From: Skermanella stibiiresistens SB22
Lineage (GTDB): Bacteria; Pseudomonadota; Alphaproteobacteria; Azospirillales; Azospirillaceae
Direction: 5' to 3'
Assembly: GCF_000576635.1 (NCBI RefSeq)
Contig: NZ_AVFL01000001.1
Span: forward strand, 248,001-312,000
DNA: 64,000 nt
Shown: positions 25,777 through 34,932 of the stretch, piece after piece
How the letters are laid out: the number at the start of each line of letters is the position of its first letter
Position numbering within the stretch: the first letter of the stretch is position 1
Position numbers and translations under genes: made by a program
Notes under the pieces: model-generated
Told to the model about the DNA's origin: nothing
Seen by the model: only the letters and a program-made list of their open reading frames with translations
The model's database searches: none

Positions 25777-26526
25777 ATGATCTTATTGTTCACCGACTTC
25801 GGGCTGGCCGGCCCCTACACCGGGCAGATGAAGGCGGTGCTGGCGGCCCAGGCTCCGGGCGTCCCGGTGATCGACCTGTTCGCCGACGCGCCGGCCTTCG
25901 ACCCCTTCCTCGGCGCCTATCTGCTGGGGGCCTACCGCGAGGCCGTGCCACGGGGCGGCGTGCTGCTGGGCGTGGTCGATCCGGGCGTGGGAACCGATCG
26001 TCCGCCCCTGGTCGTCCGGGCGGATGGCCGCTGGTTCGTCGGGCCCGGCAACGGGCTGTTCGAACTGGTCATGCGCCGCGCCGTCGCGGCGGAGATTGAG
26101 GCCCCGGTGGAGGTGTGGACGATCGACTGGCGTCCGGAGCGGCTGTCGGCCAGCTTCCACGGCCGCGACCTGTTCGCCCCGGTCGCCGCCAGACTGGCGC
26201 GCGGCGAACCGGTGCCTGGAACACCCGTCGCGCCGAAGGGTGTCCGCCGCCCCGACTGGCCCGACGACCTCGCCCGCGTCGTCTACATCGACGTCTATGG
26301 CAACGTCATGACCGGTCTCCGCGCCTCGATGCTGGCATCGGACGCCGTGCTGGAGGTCGCGGGCCGCCGGGTCGCGCGCGGCCGCACCTTCGGCTCGGTG
26401 CCGGTCGGCGAACCGCTCTGGTACGAGAACTCCAACGGTCTTGCCGAGATCGCGGTCAACCAAGGGCGGGCCGACGCGGCGCTGGGGTTGCGGGTCGGCG
26501 ATGGGGTCAGGGTCGTCGATGTCTGA
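25777..26526 (+). CDS. SAM hydroxide adenosyltransferase (DUF62 / chlorinase-fluorinase superfamily)
   Basis: 249 residues from ATG 25777 (GAAGGA 10 nt upstream). The family fold is clear: ILLFTDFGLAGPYTGQMK at the N-terminus, VVDPGVGTDR, GPGNGLF, FHGRDLFAP (the His-Gly-Arg of the water-activating set) and a C-terminal beta barrel with VYIDVYGNVMT. These enzymes cleave S-adenosyl-methionine to adenosine and methionine using hydroxide; true halogenases lack the Arg-His pair seen here. The physiological role is unknown. It is divergent from the metal importer and shares its upstream region. Confidence 0.87.
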   Translation: MILLFTDFGLAGPYTGQMKAVLAAQAPGVPVIDLFADAPAFDPFLGAYLLGAYREAVPRGGVLLGVVDPGVGTDRPPLVVRADGRWFVGPGNGLFELVMRRAVAAEIEAPVEVWTIDWRPERLSASFHGRDLFAPVAARLARGEPVPGTPVAPKGVRRPDWPDDLARVVYIDVYGNVMTGLRASMLASDAVLEVAGRRVARGRTFGSVPVGEPLWYENSNGLAEIAVNQGRADAALGLRVGDGVRVVDV

Positions 26527-26592
26527 GCGGTGACCGGTCAGGCGCTTGGTTACACACCGCCTCGATCCGCAAGGGTGATCGTCACCCCAGCC

Positions 26593-27159
26593 TCAATCAC
26601 GCCGCATCGCGCAGGCGGCCAGATAGGGCCTGAAGAAATCCAGCCCCGGCGTCACGGCGCCCACCACCTTGGCCTTGTCGTCCCAGCGCCGCACCAGGAC
26701 CGCGTCGGGTCCGAAGCGGCCCAGGATGAAGCGGGCGGCCTGATCCTCGGTGAGGGGCCCGCCTTGCAGCTCCAGGCTCCGCCTGGACGCGGGGGACAGT
26801 GCCGCGGCGTAGGCGGGGTCGACCGCGCACAGGTAGCGCTTGGCGGCGACGTGCAGGCGGACCGGCGCGCAGACATCCTCGGGGAAGCGGTCGGCCAGCC
26901 AGCGGGCGCCGATCGCCTCGTGCCGGCCGTCGATGTCCTCGTCGGCGATGGTCTCGCCCAGTCCATGCAGCAGATGGCCGACATCGTGCAGCAGCGCCGC
27001 CGCCACCAGATGGGGTGGGGCGCCGAACTGTTCCGCCATCGCGGCGGTCTGGAGCGCGTGCTCGGTCTGGCTGATGGCTTCGCCGAAATAGGCTTGGCCA
27101 CCGGAGGCGCGGAACAGGTCGAGGATCTCTGAAACGGTGTCGGTCATGGCCCCAGTCAC
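26593..27159 (-). CDS. HD-domain oxygenase of phosphonate catabolism, PhnZ-like
   Basis: 188 residues from GTG 27159, which overlaps the phnX stop (GTGA). HD fold with His34, His58-Asp59, His62, His80, His103 and Asp160/161 as metal ligands, and Lys107. Tyr24 and Glu27 sit where PhnZ has its lid residues; as I recall the PhnZ numbering, the match is nearly exact. PhnZ is a mixed-valent di-iron oxygenase that cleaves the C-P bond of 2-amino-1-hydroxyethylphosphonate to glycine and phosphate. Its usual partner PhnY is not in the window, so the substrate may differ or come from elsewhere. Confidence 0.8.
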   Translation of the reverse strand: MTGAMTDTVSEILDLFRASGGQAYFGEAISQTEHALQTAAMAEQFGAPPHLVAAALLHDVGHLLHGLGETIADEDIDGRHEAIGARWLADRFPEDVCAPVRLHVAAKRYLCAVDPAYAAALSPASRRSLELQGGPLTEDQAARFILGRFGPDAVLVRRWDDKAKVVGAVTPGLDFFRPYLAACAMRRD

Positions 27160-27977
27160 GGAACGGCTCCAAGGGCGAGCCGGCGTTCGATGTCCTCGAT
27201 CACTGGGATCAGCTGGCCGATCCCGTCGATGACGTAATGGGCGCCAGCGGCGCGCAACCGATCATACGCGGCGGTCCGCCTGACCTTCAACTCGTCTTCC
27301 GACAAGGCCGTCAATTCCTCGACCGCCAGACCCATCTCGTTGCCGGTCAGGGCGACCGCGACGGTCCACATGCCGGCGTTGCGGCCCTCCTCGATGCCGG
27401 GTGCCGTGTCGTCCACCTTGACGCATGCCGCCGACGGCCAGACGTTCAGCTGGATCATGTTCTGATAGCACATCAGCGGGGTCGGGCGCCCGGCCGGCAG
27501 GTCCCCGGCGCAGACGACGCAGTCCGGCTCGTAGCCCCGGGCGGCGGCGGCCGGGATCAGCGCGTCCATGATCGGCCTGGAATAGCCGGTGGTCGAGCCG
27601 ATCTTGACGCCCCGCGCGCGGAGATCGGCGATGGTCGTCCGGGCGCCCGGCACCAGATCGGCGTGGTCGGCGACCACCGCGACGTTCATCGGCAGGAAGC
27701 GGGCGTAGAGGTCGTCGACGTCGGCGTCGGTCATCGGGCGGCCATGGACGCCTTCCCAGCGCTTCGCCACCTCCGGCAGCGCGCCGACCGCCTTGATGTG
27801 ATCCCACTTGGGCAGTCCCATGGGAACCCGCGCCTCCGCGACCGAGATGGTGACGCCAACCGTGCCGAAGGCCTGGACGAAGACGCCCATCGGCGCGCGG
27901 CTACCGAAATCCACCACCGTGCCGGCCCAATCCAAGATGACCGCGCGAACCGGTCCGTCATAGGGCTTAGTCATCAT
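27156..27977 (-). CDS. phnX: Phosphonoacetaldehyde hydrolase
   Basis: 273 residues. HAD motif I is ILDWAGTVVDFG with Asp16 as nucleophile; the Schiff-base lysine is Lys57 in MGLPKWDHIKA, the feature that separates PhnX from other HAD enzymes. GSTTGYSRPIMD is motif II and KVDDTAPGIEEGRNAGMW the C-terminal acid motif. It cleaves phosphonoacetaldehyde to acetaldehyde and phosphate, the second step of 2-aminoethylphosphonate breakdown. GGAGGAAA precedes the start. It is divergent from an aminoethylphosphonate-type importer. The transaminase PhnW, which makes its substrate, is not in the window. Confidence 0.92.
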   Translation of the reverse strand: MMTKPYDGPVRAVILDWAGTVVDFGSRAPMGVFVQAFGTVGVTISVAEARVPMGLPKWDHIKAVGALPEVAKRWEGVHGRPMTDADVDDLYARFLPMNVAVVADHADLVPGARTTIADLRARGVKIGSTTGYSRPIMDALIPAAAARGYEPDCVVCAGDLPAGRPTPLMCYQNMIQLNVWPSAACVKVDDTAPGIEEGRNAGMWTVAVALTGNEMGLAVEELTALSEDELKVRRTAAYDRLRAAGAHYVIDGIGQLIPVIEDIERRLALGAVP

Positions 27978-28211
27978 GCGGTCATTTCCTCCATGGCCAG
28001 GCAGAAGCCCCGCGCCGCACTCTGCACCGACGAACCGGCAAAGAGAAGCGGCTAAATCCGTTTGAATCCGAGCCTGAAGAGTCGGCCCGTATCATTAAAC
28101 CGTAACGCGAAACCGCTAGTGTCGGCTCCAACGGTCGCGGCGAAACAATCGTCGGGGCAAGAAAAAAACAAGCTCATACACCCTCTCAGCCAGCCAGGGA
28201 GTTCCCGGACC
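27978..28211. promoter_or_regulatory. Divergent regulatory region between phnX and the phosphonate importer
   Basis: 234 bp that must hold promoters for both phosphonate operons. The middle (28030-28170) is AT-richer than the flanks. I see no clear -35/-10 pair or palindrome. The LysR gene at 32113-33060 is the nearest candidate regulator. Confidence 0.3.
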
Positions 28212-29261
28212 ATGGGCCGCCCCTTCACCATGACGCGTCTTTTCAGCGCCGCCACGCTCGGCATGGCCTTTCTCCTCACGGCGCTCGCCGACGCTCCGGC
28301 CCAGGCCAAGACCGCCCTGACCGTTTACACCGCCGTCGAGGCGGACGAACTGGCCGGCTTCAAGCAGGCGTTCGAGGCGAGGAACCCCGAGATCGAGATC
28401 AAGTGGGTCCGCGATTCGACCGGCATCATCACCGCCAAGCTCCTGGCGGAGAAGGACAACCCGCGGGCCGACATCGTGTGGGGCCTGGCCGCCACCAGCC
28501 TGAAGCTGCTGGCCGACGACGGCATGTTGACCCCCTACGCGCCGAAGGGTCTGGACCAGATCGACAAGGCCTTGCGCGATCCGGCCGAACCGCCGGCCTG
28601 GATCGGCCAGCGGGTCTGGATCTCGGCGGTGTGCTTCAACACGGTGGAAGCCAAGAAGCGCGGCCTGCCGGTCCCGAGGAGCTGGGCGGATCTGGCGGAC
28701 CCCGTGTACAAGGGCCAGATCGCCATGCCGAACCCCAATTCGTCGGGCACCGGCTTCCTGTCGGTCTCGGCCTGGGTCCAGACCATGGGCGAGGCGAAGG
28801 CCTGGGACTACATGACCCGGCTGCACGATAACATCGCGACCTACACCCATTCCGGTTCCAAGCCGTGCCGCCAAGCGGGTGCCGGGGAATACGCGATCGG
28901 CATCTCGTTCGACTATCGCGGCGCCAAGGTCAAGGCCGATGGGGCGCCGGTCGAGGTGCTGGTGATGAGCGAGGGTTCCGGCTGGGACCTGGAGTCGTTC
29001 GGCATCGTCAAGGGCACCAAGTCGATGGAAGCCGCCAAGGCGCTGGCCGACTGGTCGGTCAGCCGGGAAGCCAACGAGATCTACGCCAAGGCCTATTCGG
29101 TCGTGGCGCTTCCGGGTGTCGCCAAGCCGATCGCCGGCTATCCCGAGGGGCTGATCCAGTCGATGATCAAGAACGACTTCACCTGGGTCTCCGCCAACCG
29201 CGAGCGTCTGTTGGCGGAATGGCAGAAGCGGTTCGATGGCAAGACGGAGCCCAAGAGCTGA
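28212..29261 (+). CDS. Phosphonate (2-aminoethylphosphonate-type) ABC transporter binding protein
   Basis: 349 residues from ATG 28212 (AGGGAG upstream; ATG 28230 is an alternative). Signal peptide to about residue 31 (ADAPAQAK). The rest is an iron(III)/2-AEP family binding protein: LTVYTAVEADEL near the mature start, VRDSTGIITAKL, NPRADIVWGLA, and the sequence SGSKPCRQAGAGEYAIGISF that suits the group annotated as PhnS2. First gene of a plus-strand binding protein-ATPase-permease operon opposite phnX, which supports a phosphonate substrate. Confidence 0.85.
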   Translation: MGRPFTMTRLFSAATLGMAFLLTALADAPAQAKTALTVYTAVEADELAGFKQAFEARNPEIEIKWVRDSTGIITAKLLAEKDNPRADIVWGLAATSLKLLADDGMLTPYAPKGLDQIDKALRDPAEPPAWIGQRVWISAVCFNTVEAKKRGLPVPRSWADLADPVYKGQIAMPNPNSSGTGFLSVSAWVQTMGEAKAWDYMTRLHDNIATYTHSGSKPCRQAGAGEYAIGISFDYRGAKVKADGAPVEVLVMSEGSGWDLESFGIVKGTKSMEAAKALADWSVSREANEIYAKAYSVVALPGVAKPIAGYPEGLIQSMIKNDFTWVSANRERLLAEWQKRFDGKTEPKS

Positions 29262-29278
29262 GCGGGGAGGCGGCCGTC

Positions 29279-30379
29279 ATGACGGACGCCGAGCCCTATC
29301 TGCGCCTGGAGCGGATCACCAAGTCGTTTGGTCCATTCCAGGCGCTAAAGGATGTGTCGCTGGAGATCTTCCGCGGCGAGTTCGTCTGTTTCCTGGGTCC
29401 GTCGGGCTGTGGCAAGACCACCCTGCTGCGCGCCATCGCCGGCCTGGACGTCCAGACCAGCGGCAGGATCGAGCAGGGTGGCCGCGACGTGTCGGATTTG
29501 CCGGCCAGCGCCCGCGATTTCGGCATCGTCTTCCAATCCTACGCGCTGTTCCCGAACCTGACAGTCGCCCGCAACGTCGGCTATGGGCTGGAAAGCCGTA
29601 AGATTCCTCGGGACGAGCGGACCCGCCGGGTCGCCGACCTGCTGGAACTGGTCGGGCTGCCGGACGCCGGGCCGAAATTCCCCGGGCAGCTGTCGGGTGG
29701 ACAGCAGCAGCGCGTGGCCTTGGCGCGCGCCCTGGCGATCGGTCCCGGCCTGCTGCTGCTCGACGAACCGCTGTCGGCGCTGGACGCCCGCGTGCGCCAG
29801 CGCCTGCGGACCGAGATCGTGCGGCTGCACCGGCGGCTGGGCGTCACCACCATCATGGTCACGCACGATCAGGAGGAGGCGCTGACCATGGCCGATCGCA
29901 TCGTGGTGATGAACCAGGGCGGCATCGAACAGGTCGGCACGCCGCTGACCATCTACCGCCATCCGGCAAGCCGCTTCGTCGCCGACTTCATCGGCCACAT
30001 GAATTTCATCCCGGCCCTGACAGCCGGTCCGGGCCGGGTCCGCGTCGGCGCGCTGGAACTGGAAACCGGCGAGCTGGACGACCTGCCGCCCGGCACGCCG
30101 GTGACATTGGGCGTTCGGCCGGAGGACATCCAGGTGCGGGATATCGGTGGGCACGCCGCGAACGTCTTCAGCGCCCATGTCGGCGAACTGGAGTTCCTGG
30201 GCGGCATCTGGCGCGCGGCGCTGACGGAACGCTCTATGGGCGCCGGTCCGGCGCTGGAGCTGCGCGCCGATCTCTCGTCCAACGCCGTCCGCGACCTCGA
30301 CGTCGCGCGGGGGGCCGAGTTGATGGTGGCGGTCCCGCCGGAGCGGATCCGGGTCTTCGTCCAAGGGGCGTCCCCGTGA
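29279..30379 (+). CDS. Phosphonate-type ABC transporter ATPase
   Basis: 366 residues from ATG 29279 (GGGGAGG 8 nt upstream). Walker A GPSGCGKTT, Q-loop VFQSYALFPN, signature LSGGQQQR, Walker B LLLLDEPLSALD, H-loop THDQEEAL, then a C-terminal TOBE-like regulatory domain (about 250-366). The family is the CysA/PotA/FbpC type, here in a PhnT2-like setting. It lies 17 nt after the binding protein and overlaps the permease start by 4 nt (GTGA). Confidence 0.9.
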   Translation: MTDAEPYLRLERITKSFGPFQALKDVSLEIFRGEFVCFLGPSGCGKTTLLRAIAGLDVQTSGRIEQGGRDVSDLPASARDFGIVFQSYALFPNLTVARNVGYGLESRKIPRDERTRRVADLLELVGLPDAGPKFPGQLSGGQQQRVALARALAIGPGLLLLDEPLSALDARVRQRLRTEIVRLHRRLGVTTIMVTHDQEEALTMADRIVVMNQGGIEQVGTPLTIYRHPASRFVADFIGHMNFIPALTAGPGRVRVGALELETGELDDLPPGTPVTLGVRPEDIQVRDIGGHAANVFSAHVGELEFLGGIWRAALTERSMGAGPALELRADLSSNAVRDLDVARGAELMVAVPPERIRVFVQGASP

Positions 30380-32100
30380 CCGGGCAGGGGATGACGCGAA
30401 CCGATCTGGTGGTGTCGGCGCCGGTCGGGATCGTCCGGCAGAAGGCCGGATGGGACGATTGGGTGATGCGGGCCGGGCTGGTGGTGCTGGGGCTCTATCT
30501 GGCGATCACGATCGTGCTGCCCTTGTGGTCGATGCTGTCCAAAAGCTTGGAGGACCATTCCGGCGCCTTCGTCGGACTGGCCAACTACAGCGCCTACGCG
30601 TCCAATCCGGTGCTGGTGCGGTCCATCCTGAACAGCCTGACGGTGGCCGGCGTCACCACCGCCATCACGCTGGCGCTGGCCTTCGTCTACGCCTATGGAT
30701 TGACCCGCAGCCGCATGCCGGGCCGCGGGCTATTCCGCGCGGTGGCGATGATTCCCCTGCTGGCGCCGTCGCTGCTGCCCGCGATCTCGCTGATCTACCT
30801 GTTCGGCAACCAGGGCGTCATCCGCGACTGGCTGATGGGCTGGTCTGTATACGGTCCGATCGGGATCGTGATGGGCGAGGTCTTCTACACGTTCCCCCAC
30901 GCGCTGATGATCCTGACCACGGCCCTGGCGGTCGCCGACCAGCGGCTCTACGAGGCGGCGGACTGCCTGGGCGCCACGCGGTTCCGCCGGTTCATGACCG
31001 TCACCCTGCCGGGTGCCCGCTATGGGCTGGTCAGCGCCGGCTTCGTCGTGTTCACCCTGGTGATGACGGATTTCGGCGTGCCGAAGGTGATCGGCGGTTC
31101 CTACGACGTGCTGGCGACCGATGTCTACAAGCAGGTCGTCGGGCAGCAGAACTTCCAAATGGGCGCCGTCGTCAGCGCCGTGCTGCTGATCCCGGCCATC
31201 CTGGCCTTCGCCGTCGATCGCATCATCCAGCGCCGGCAGGTCTCGCAGCTCGGCGGCCGGGCCGTGAGTTTTCGGCCGAGCGCCGAACCGCTGCGCGACT
31301 GGACCCTGTTCGCGGTCTGCGCCGCGGTCGCCCTCGTCCTGCTGGCGATGCTCGGGATGGCCGGTTTCGCGTCGCTGGTCAAGTTCTGGCCCTACAATCT
31401 GGAACTGGGCCTTCGCCACTACAGCTTCGACCTGATGGACGGCGGCGGTTGGGGCTCCTATTGGAACAGTCTGAAAATGGCCAGCTGGACGGCGGTGATC
31501 GGCACCGCCGTGATCTTCACCGGCGCCTGGATGATCGAGAAGAGCCGCGGCGCCGGGCCGCTGCGCACCGCCTGCCATCTGCTCGCCATGCTGCCGATGG
31601 CGGTGCCGGGACTGGTGCTGGGTCTGGCCTACATCTTCTTTTTCAATCCCGCCGGCAATCCCTTGAGCTTCCTGTACGGCACGCTGGCGATCCTGGTGAT
31701 GAACAGCATCGCCCACTTCTATACCGTGAGCCACCTGACGGCGGTGACCGCGCTGAAGCAGATCGATCCGGAGTTCGAGAGCGTCTCCGCCTCGCTCAAG
31801 ATTCCCGCTTACACCACCTTTCTCCGCGTGACGGTGCCGGTCTGCCTGCCGGCGATCCTGGGTATCAGCATCTATCTGTTCATCAACGCCATGACAACGG
31901 TTTCCGGCGTCGTGTTCCTCTATTCGCCCGACACGACGTTGGCGTCGATCGCGGTGCTCAACATGGACGACGCCGGCGACATCGCCCCGGCCGCCGCGAT
32001 GGCGATGATGATCGTCTACACCTCCGCCGCGGTGAAGCTGATCCACGCCACCGCCACCGGTGGTCTGCTCCGCGTCACCCAACGCTGGCGGGCGCGGTAG
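30376..32100 (+). CDS. Phosphonate-type ABC transporter permease, fused double unit
   Basis: 574 residues with twelve predicted helices in two halves, so one gene supplies both membrane subunits as in FbpB-type permeases. Each half has an EAA-type ATPase-contact loop: EAADCLGATRFRRF (first) and ESVSASLKIPAYTTF (second, degenerate). Starts with GTG 30376 overlapping the ATPase stop; ATG 30391 is an alternative. Domain layout and context match the PhnU2 group assigned to 2-aminoethylphosphonate. Confidence 0.87.
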   Translation: MTGQGMTRTDLVVSAPVGIVRQKAGWDDWVMRAGLVVLGLYLAITIVLPLWSMLSKSLEDHSGAFVGLANYSAYASNPVLVRSILNSLTVAGVTTAITLALAFVYAYGLTRSRMPGRGLFRAVAMIPLLAPSLLPAISLIYLFGNQGVIRDWLMGWSVYGPIGIVMGEVFYTFPHALMILTTALAVADQRLYEAADCLGATRFRRFMTVTLPGARYGLVSAGFVVFTLVMTDFGVPKVIGGSYDVLATDVYKQVVGQQNFQMGAVVSAVLLIPAILAFAVDRIIQRRQVSQLGGRAVSFRPSAEPLRDWTLFAVCAAVALVLLAMLGMAGFASLVKFWPYNLELGLRHYSFDLMDGGGWGSYWNSLKMASWTAVIGTAVIFTGAWMIEKSRGAGPLRTACHLLAMLPMAVPGLVLGLAYIFFFNPAGNPLSFLYGTLAILVMNSIAHFYTVSHLTAVTALKQIDPEFESVSASLKIPAYTTFLRVTVPVCLPAILGISIYLFINAMTTVSGVVFLYSPDTTLASIAVLNMDDAGDIAPAAAMAMMIVYTSAAVKLIHATATGGLLRVTQRWRAR

Positions 32101-32112
32101 TCGCCGATCGCC

Positions 32113-33060
32113 TCAAGTCCCGGCGCCGCGCCGCGCCTCCTCCAGACACCGCCGGATGCTCTCGGTCAAGGCGTCGGCGACGATGCGGGAGATCCTGGAC
32201 AGCGGTTTCCGCGCGTCGATCGCGATGCTGACGGTCTGCGGCTCCGCCCCCTTGTCGCGGACCGGCAGGAAGACCAGCGACCCCTCGATCAGCTCGGGTG
32301 CGGCGTCCAGTTCCGACGTGAAGGCGATGTGTCGGCCGCCCTTGGCCAGCATCTTGACCAGCTGGAGCGAATTGGTGACGACGCTCTTCTGGGTGTCGGT
32401 GAACAGCCAGCCGTAGCGGGCGTCCAGATAGCGGCGGATCTGGAGAGCCTTGCTCTGCAGGGCGATCGGATAGGCCACCGCCTGCTGGAGGCTGATCGTT
32501 CCGGCGCCCGCGAGTTCGTGGCCGGGCGCCACCACGCAGCCGAACGGCAGCTCGGCGCTCCACAGGATGTGGATGTCGCGGCGTGGCGACAGGTTGAAGA
32601 CGGCGGCGACCGCGACGTTGCCGGCCAGCAATTCGGTCAACGCGTCGTCCGGGCTGGCGATCTCGACCTCCAGCGAAATGCGGGGGTGCTCCTCGGCCAG
32701 CCGATTGATGAAGCTGGGCAGGTAGCCGTTGACATGGCTGTCCATCGCGACCAGCCGCACGTTGCCCTGGTTGATGCCCTGGAGCTGCTGGAGTTCCGCC
32801 GCCGCGCGCCGCTCGTCCGCCCGCCAGCGCCGCGCCAGCGTGATCAGGGCGTCGCCGGCGGGGGTCAGCCGCATGCCACGCGGCATGCGCTCGAACAGGG
32901 CGACGCCGAGGTCCTGCTCCAGCAGCAGGATCTGCCGGTCGATCGCCGAGGCGGCGATGTTCAGCTCCTTGGCCGCCCGTTGGATCGAGCCGGAGCGGGC
33001 GACCTGATCGGCGTAGCGGAGCGAGGCCGGGACCAGCGAGCCGCGCATCGGAGCCTCCAT
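32113..33060 (-). CDS. LysR-family transcriptional regulator
   Basis: 315 residues. N-terminal winged HTH (about 10-70: LRYADQVARSGSIQRAAKELNIAAS-type sequence, then LEQDLGVALFERMPRGM), followed by a two-lobe effector-binding domain. It ends 12 bp past the convergent phosphonate permease and is divergent from the second ABC transporter operon, which is the classic LysR target position. It may regulate that operon, the phosphonate operon, or both. Confidence 0.9.
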   Translation of the reverse strand: MEAPMRGSLVPASLRYADQVARSGSIQRAAKELNIAASAIDRQILLLEQDLGVALFERMPRGMRLTPAGDALITLARRWRADERRAAAELQQLQGINQGNVRLVAMDSHVNGYLPSFINRLAEEHPRISLEVEIASPDDALTELLAGNVAVAAVFNLSPRRDIHILWSAELPFGCVVAPGHELAGAGTISLQQAVAYPIALQSKALQIRRYLDARYGWLFTDTQKSVVTNSLQLVKMLAKGGRHIAFTSELDAAPELIEGSLVFLPVRDKGAEPQTVSIAIDARKPLSRISRIVADALTESIRRCLEEARRGAGT

Positions 33061-33167
33061 TCTAATTTCTCGAATGATTAATTGCCCAAGCTGCGCTGGA
33101 CGGCAATGCCGAACAACCGGATCATCCGCATGACCGAACGCTTCACCTTCGAGGGGAGGACATCCGG

Positions 33168-34109
33168 ATGCCTGGTTTGGAAGCCGTCAACCCGGCCCTG
33201 ACGGCGGCGCCCGACGACACGGGGATGGCGCGCCTGTGGGCCGCGATTACCGGAGGGCGGCTGACTGGTTATCTGCTGGTGGCACCGACCGTCCTGTTCC
33301 TGGCTGTCTGGTTCCTCTGGCCGGTGCTGTCGATGGTGACGCTCAGCCTGACGTCGCGGAGCGTCGACGGAGTGATGGTCGAGGGCTTCACCCTCGAGAA
33401 CTATGTCCGGCTGTTCTCGACCGACCTGTATTTTCGCATCCTGATCCGGACCATCCGCATCGCCGTGCTGACCAGCCTGATCGGGGCGCTGTTCGCCTAT
33501 CCGCTGGCGATAGCCATCGCGCGGGGTGGCCCGACGATGGCCCGTGTCGTGACGATCACCATCATCGCTCCGCTGTTGGTCAACGTGGTGGTGCGCTCCT
33601 ATGGCTGGCAGACCATCCTGAACAAGACGGGAGCGCTGGCCTACCTGCTGAAGTCGGTCGGCGTCGCCAGCCCGCCCGTGCTGCTCTATACGGAATGGGC
33701 GGTGCTGATCGCCTGCGTCCACGTCTATCTGCCCTTCATGGTGATGCCGCTGGCCTCGGCCATCGGCAGGATCGACGGCTCGGTGGAGGAGGCGGCGCGG
33801 GTGGCGGGCGCCTCGCGGCTGTCCTGCTTCCTGAGGATCGTCCTGCCGCTCAGCCTGCCTGGACTGGCGGTCGGCGTGTCGCTGGTCTTCTCGCTGAGCG
33901 CCGCCGCCTATGTGACGCCGCAGATCCTGGGCGGCAACTTCTCGCCGCTGCTCGGCACGCTGATCGAACAGCAGATCCTGACGTTGAACGACTGGCCGTT
34001 CGGCGCCGCGATCTCGACGCTGCTGATCGCCATGGTCCTGATCACCAACCTCGTCTTCCTCAAGATCGTCAACCGGCGCTTCGCGCGCTGGGCGGGAGGT
34101 GCCCGATGA
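33168..34109 (+). CDS. ABC transporter permease (PotB-like)
   Basis: 313 residues, six helices; the first starts near residue 35 (GYLLVAPTVLFLAVWFLWP). EAA loop EAARVAGASRLSCFLRIVLP with the conserved glycine, typical of spermidine/putrescine-type permeases. GAGGGGAGGACAT before the ATG supplies a ribosome site. First gene of a five-gene operon, overlapping the next permease by 4 nt (ATGA). Confidence 0.9.
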   Translation: MPGLEAVNPALTAAPDDTGMARLWAAITGGRLTGYLLVAPTVLFLAVWFLWPVLSMVTLSLTSRSVDGVMVEGFTLENYVRLFSTDLYFRILIRTIRIAVLTSLIGALFAYPLAIAIARGGPTMARVVTITIIAPLLVNVVVRSYGWQTILNKTGALAYLLKSVGVASPPVLLYTEWAVLIACVHVYLPFMVMPLASAIGRIDGSVEEAARVAGASRLSCFLRIVLPLSLPGLAVGVSLVFSLSAAAYVTPQILGGNFSPLLGTLIEQQILTLNDWPFGAAISTLLIAMVLITNLVFLKIVNRRFARWAGGAR

Positions 34110-34900
34110 CCGCGACCGTCAGCCCCTGGCTCAAGGCGATCGTCGGCGTGATCCTGCTGATCGTGGTGGCCCCCTTGGTCGTGCCGCTGCTGATGTCGAT
34201 CTCCGATACCGCCTACATCGTCTTCCCGCCGCGCGGCTTCACGCTGAAATGGTACGGCGAGGTCCTGGCCAACCCGGAGGCGCGCGGCAGCTTCCTGTTC
34301 TCGCTGGAACTGGCGGCCATCGTGACGGCGATCTCGCTGGCGCTTGGCATCCCCTGCGCCGCCGGCCTGACCCGCTATCGGCTGCCGGGACAGGACGCCA
34401 TCCTCGGCCTGATCCTGTCGCCGCTGATCGTGCCGCTGATCGTCACCGGCGTCGCCTTGCTCCAGCTGTTCTCGCTGCTGGGTTCGCGGGCGACCTTCGC
34501 GCAACTGATCATCGGCCACACGGTGATCTGCCTGCCCTATGTGATCCGGTCGGTGTCGGCCAGCTTCGTGCTGGTCGACCGGAACCTGGAGGACGCCGCC
34601 GCGATCATGGGAGCGCCGCCCCACGTGGTCGCGACCCGGGTGATCTGGCCGCAGGTCCGGCCGGGCATCCTGGCGGGAGCGATCTTCTCCTTCATCGTCT
34701 CGTTCGACGATTACCCGATCTCCATGTGGTTGGCCGACGGCGACCACTTCCCGGTGCCGCTGTACCTCTACACCGTGATCGAGCGGTCGTTCGACCCATC
34801 CATCGCGGCGATCTCGTCCCTGATGATCCTCTTCGCGCTTCTCCTCGTGCTCGTCATCGAGAAGGTCTTCGGCATCAGCCTGGCCCGGCTCGCGAGCTGA
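34106..34900 (+). CDS. ABC transporter permease (PotC-like)
   Basis: 264 residues, six helices, EAA loop EDAAAIMGAPPHVVATRVIWP. Partner of the PotB-like subunit just upstream (4-nt overlap). PotC-type features include FPPRGFTLKWY after the first helix and FSFIVSFDDYPIS near the end, which lies in the polyamine/opine/putrescine branch. Confidence 0.9.
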   Translation: MTATVSPWLKAIVGVILLIVVAPLVVPLLMSISDTAYIVFPPRGFTLKWYGEVLANPEARGSFLFSLELAAIVTAISLALGIPCAAGLTRYRLPGQDAILGLILSPLIVPLIVTGVALLQLFSLLGSRATFAQLIIGHTVICLPYVIRSVSASFVLVDRNLEDAAAIMGAPPHVVATRVIWPQVRPGILAGAIFSFIVSFDDYPISMWLADGDHFPVPLYLYTVIERSFDPSIAAISSLMILFALLLVLVIEKVFGISLARLAS

Positions 34901-34932
34901 ACTTCCTCCCCCCCATTCCCAGGAGCACCCCC

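Noticed and set aside
27156-32100. Search for a class V aminotransferase (PhnW) or 2-oxoglutarate dioxygenase (PhnY) near phnX
   Set aside because: No such fold is found in any frame of this interval, nor elsewhere in the window.
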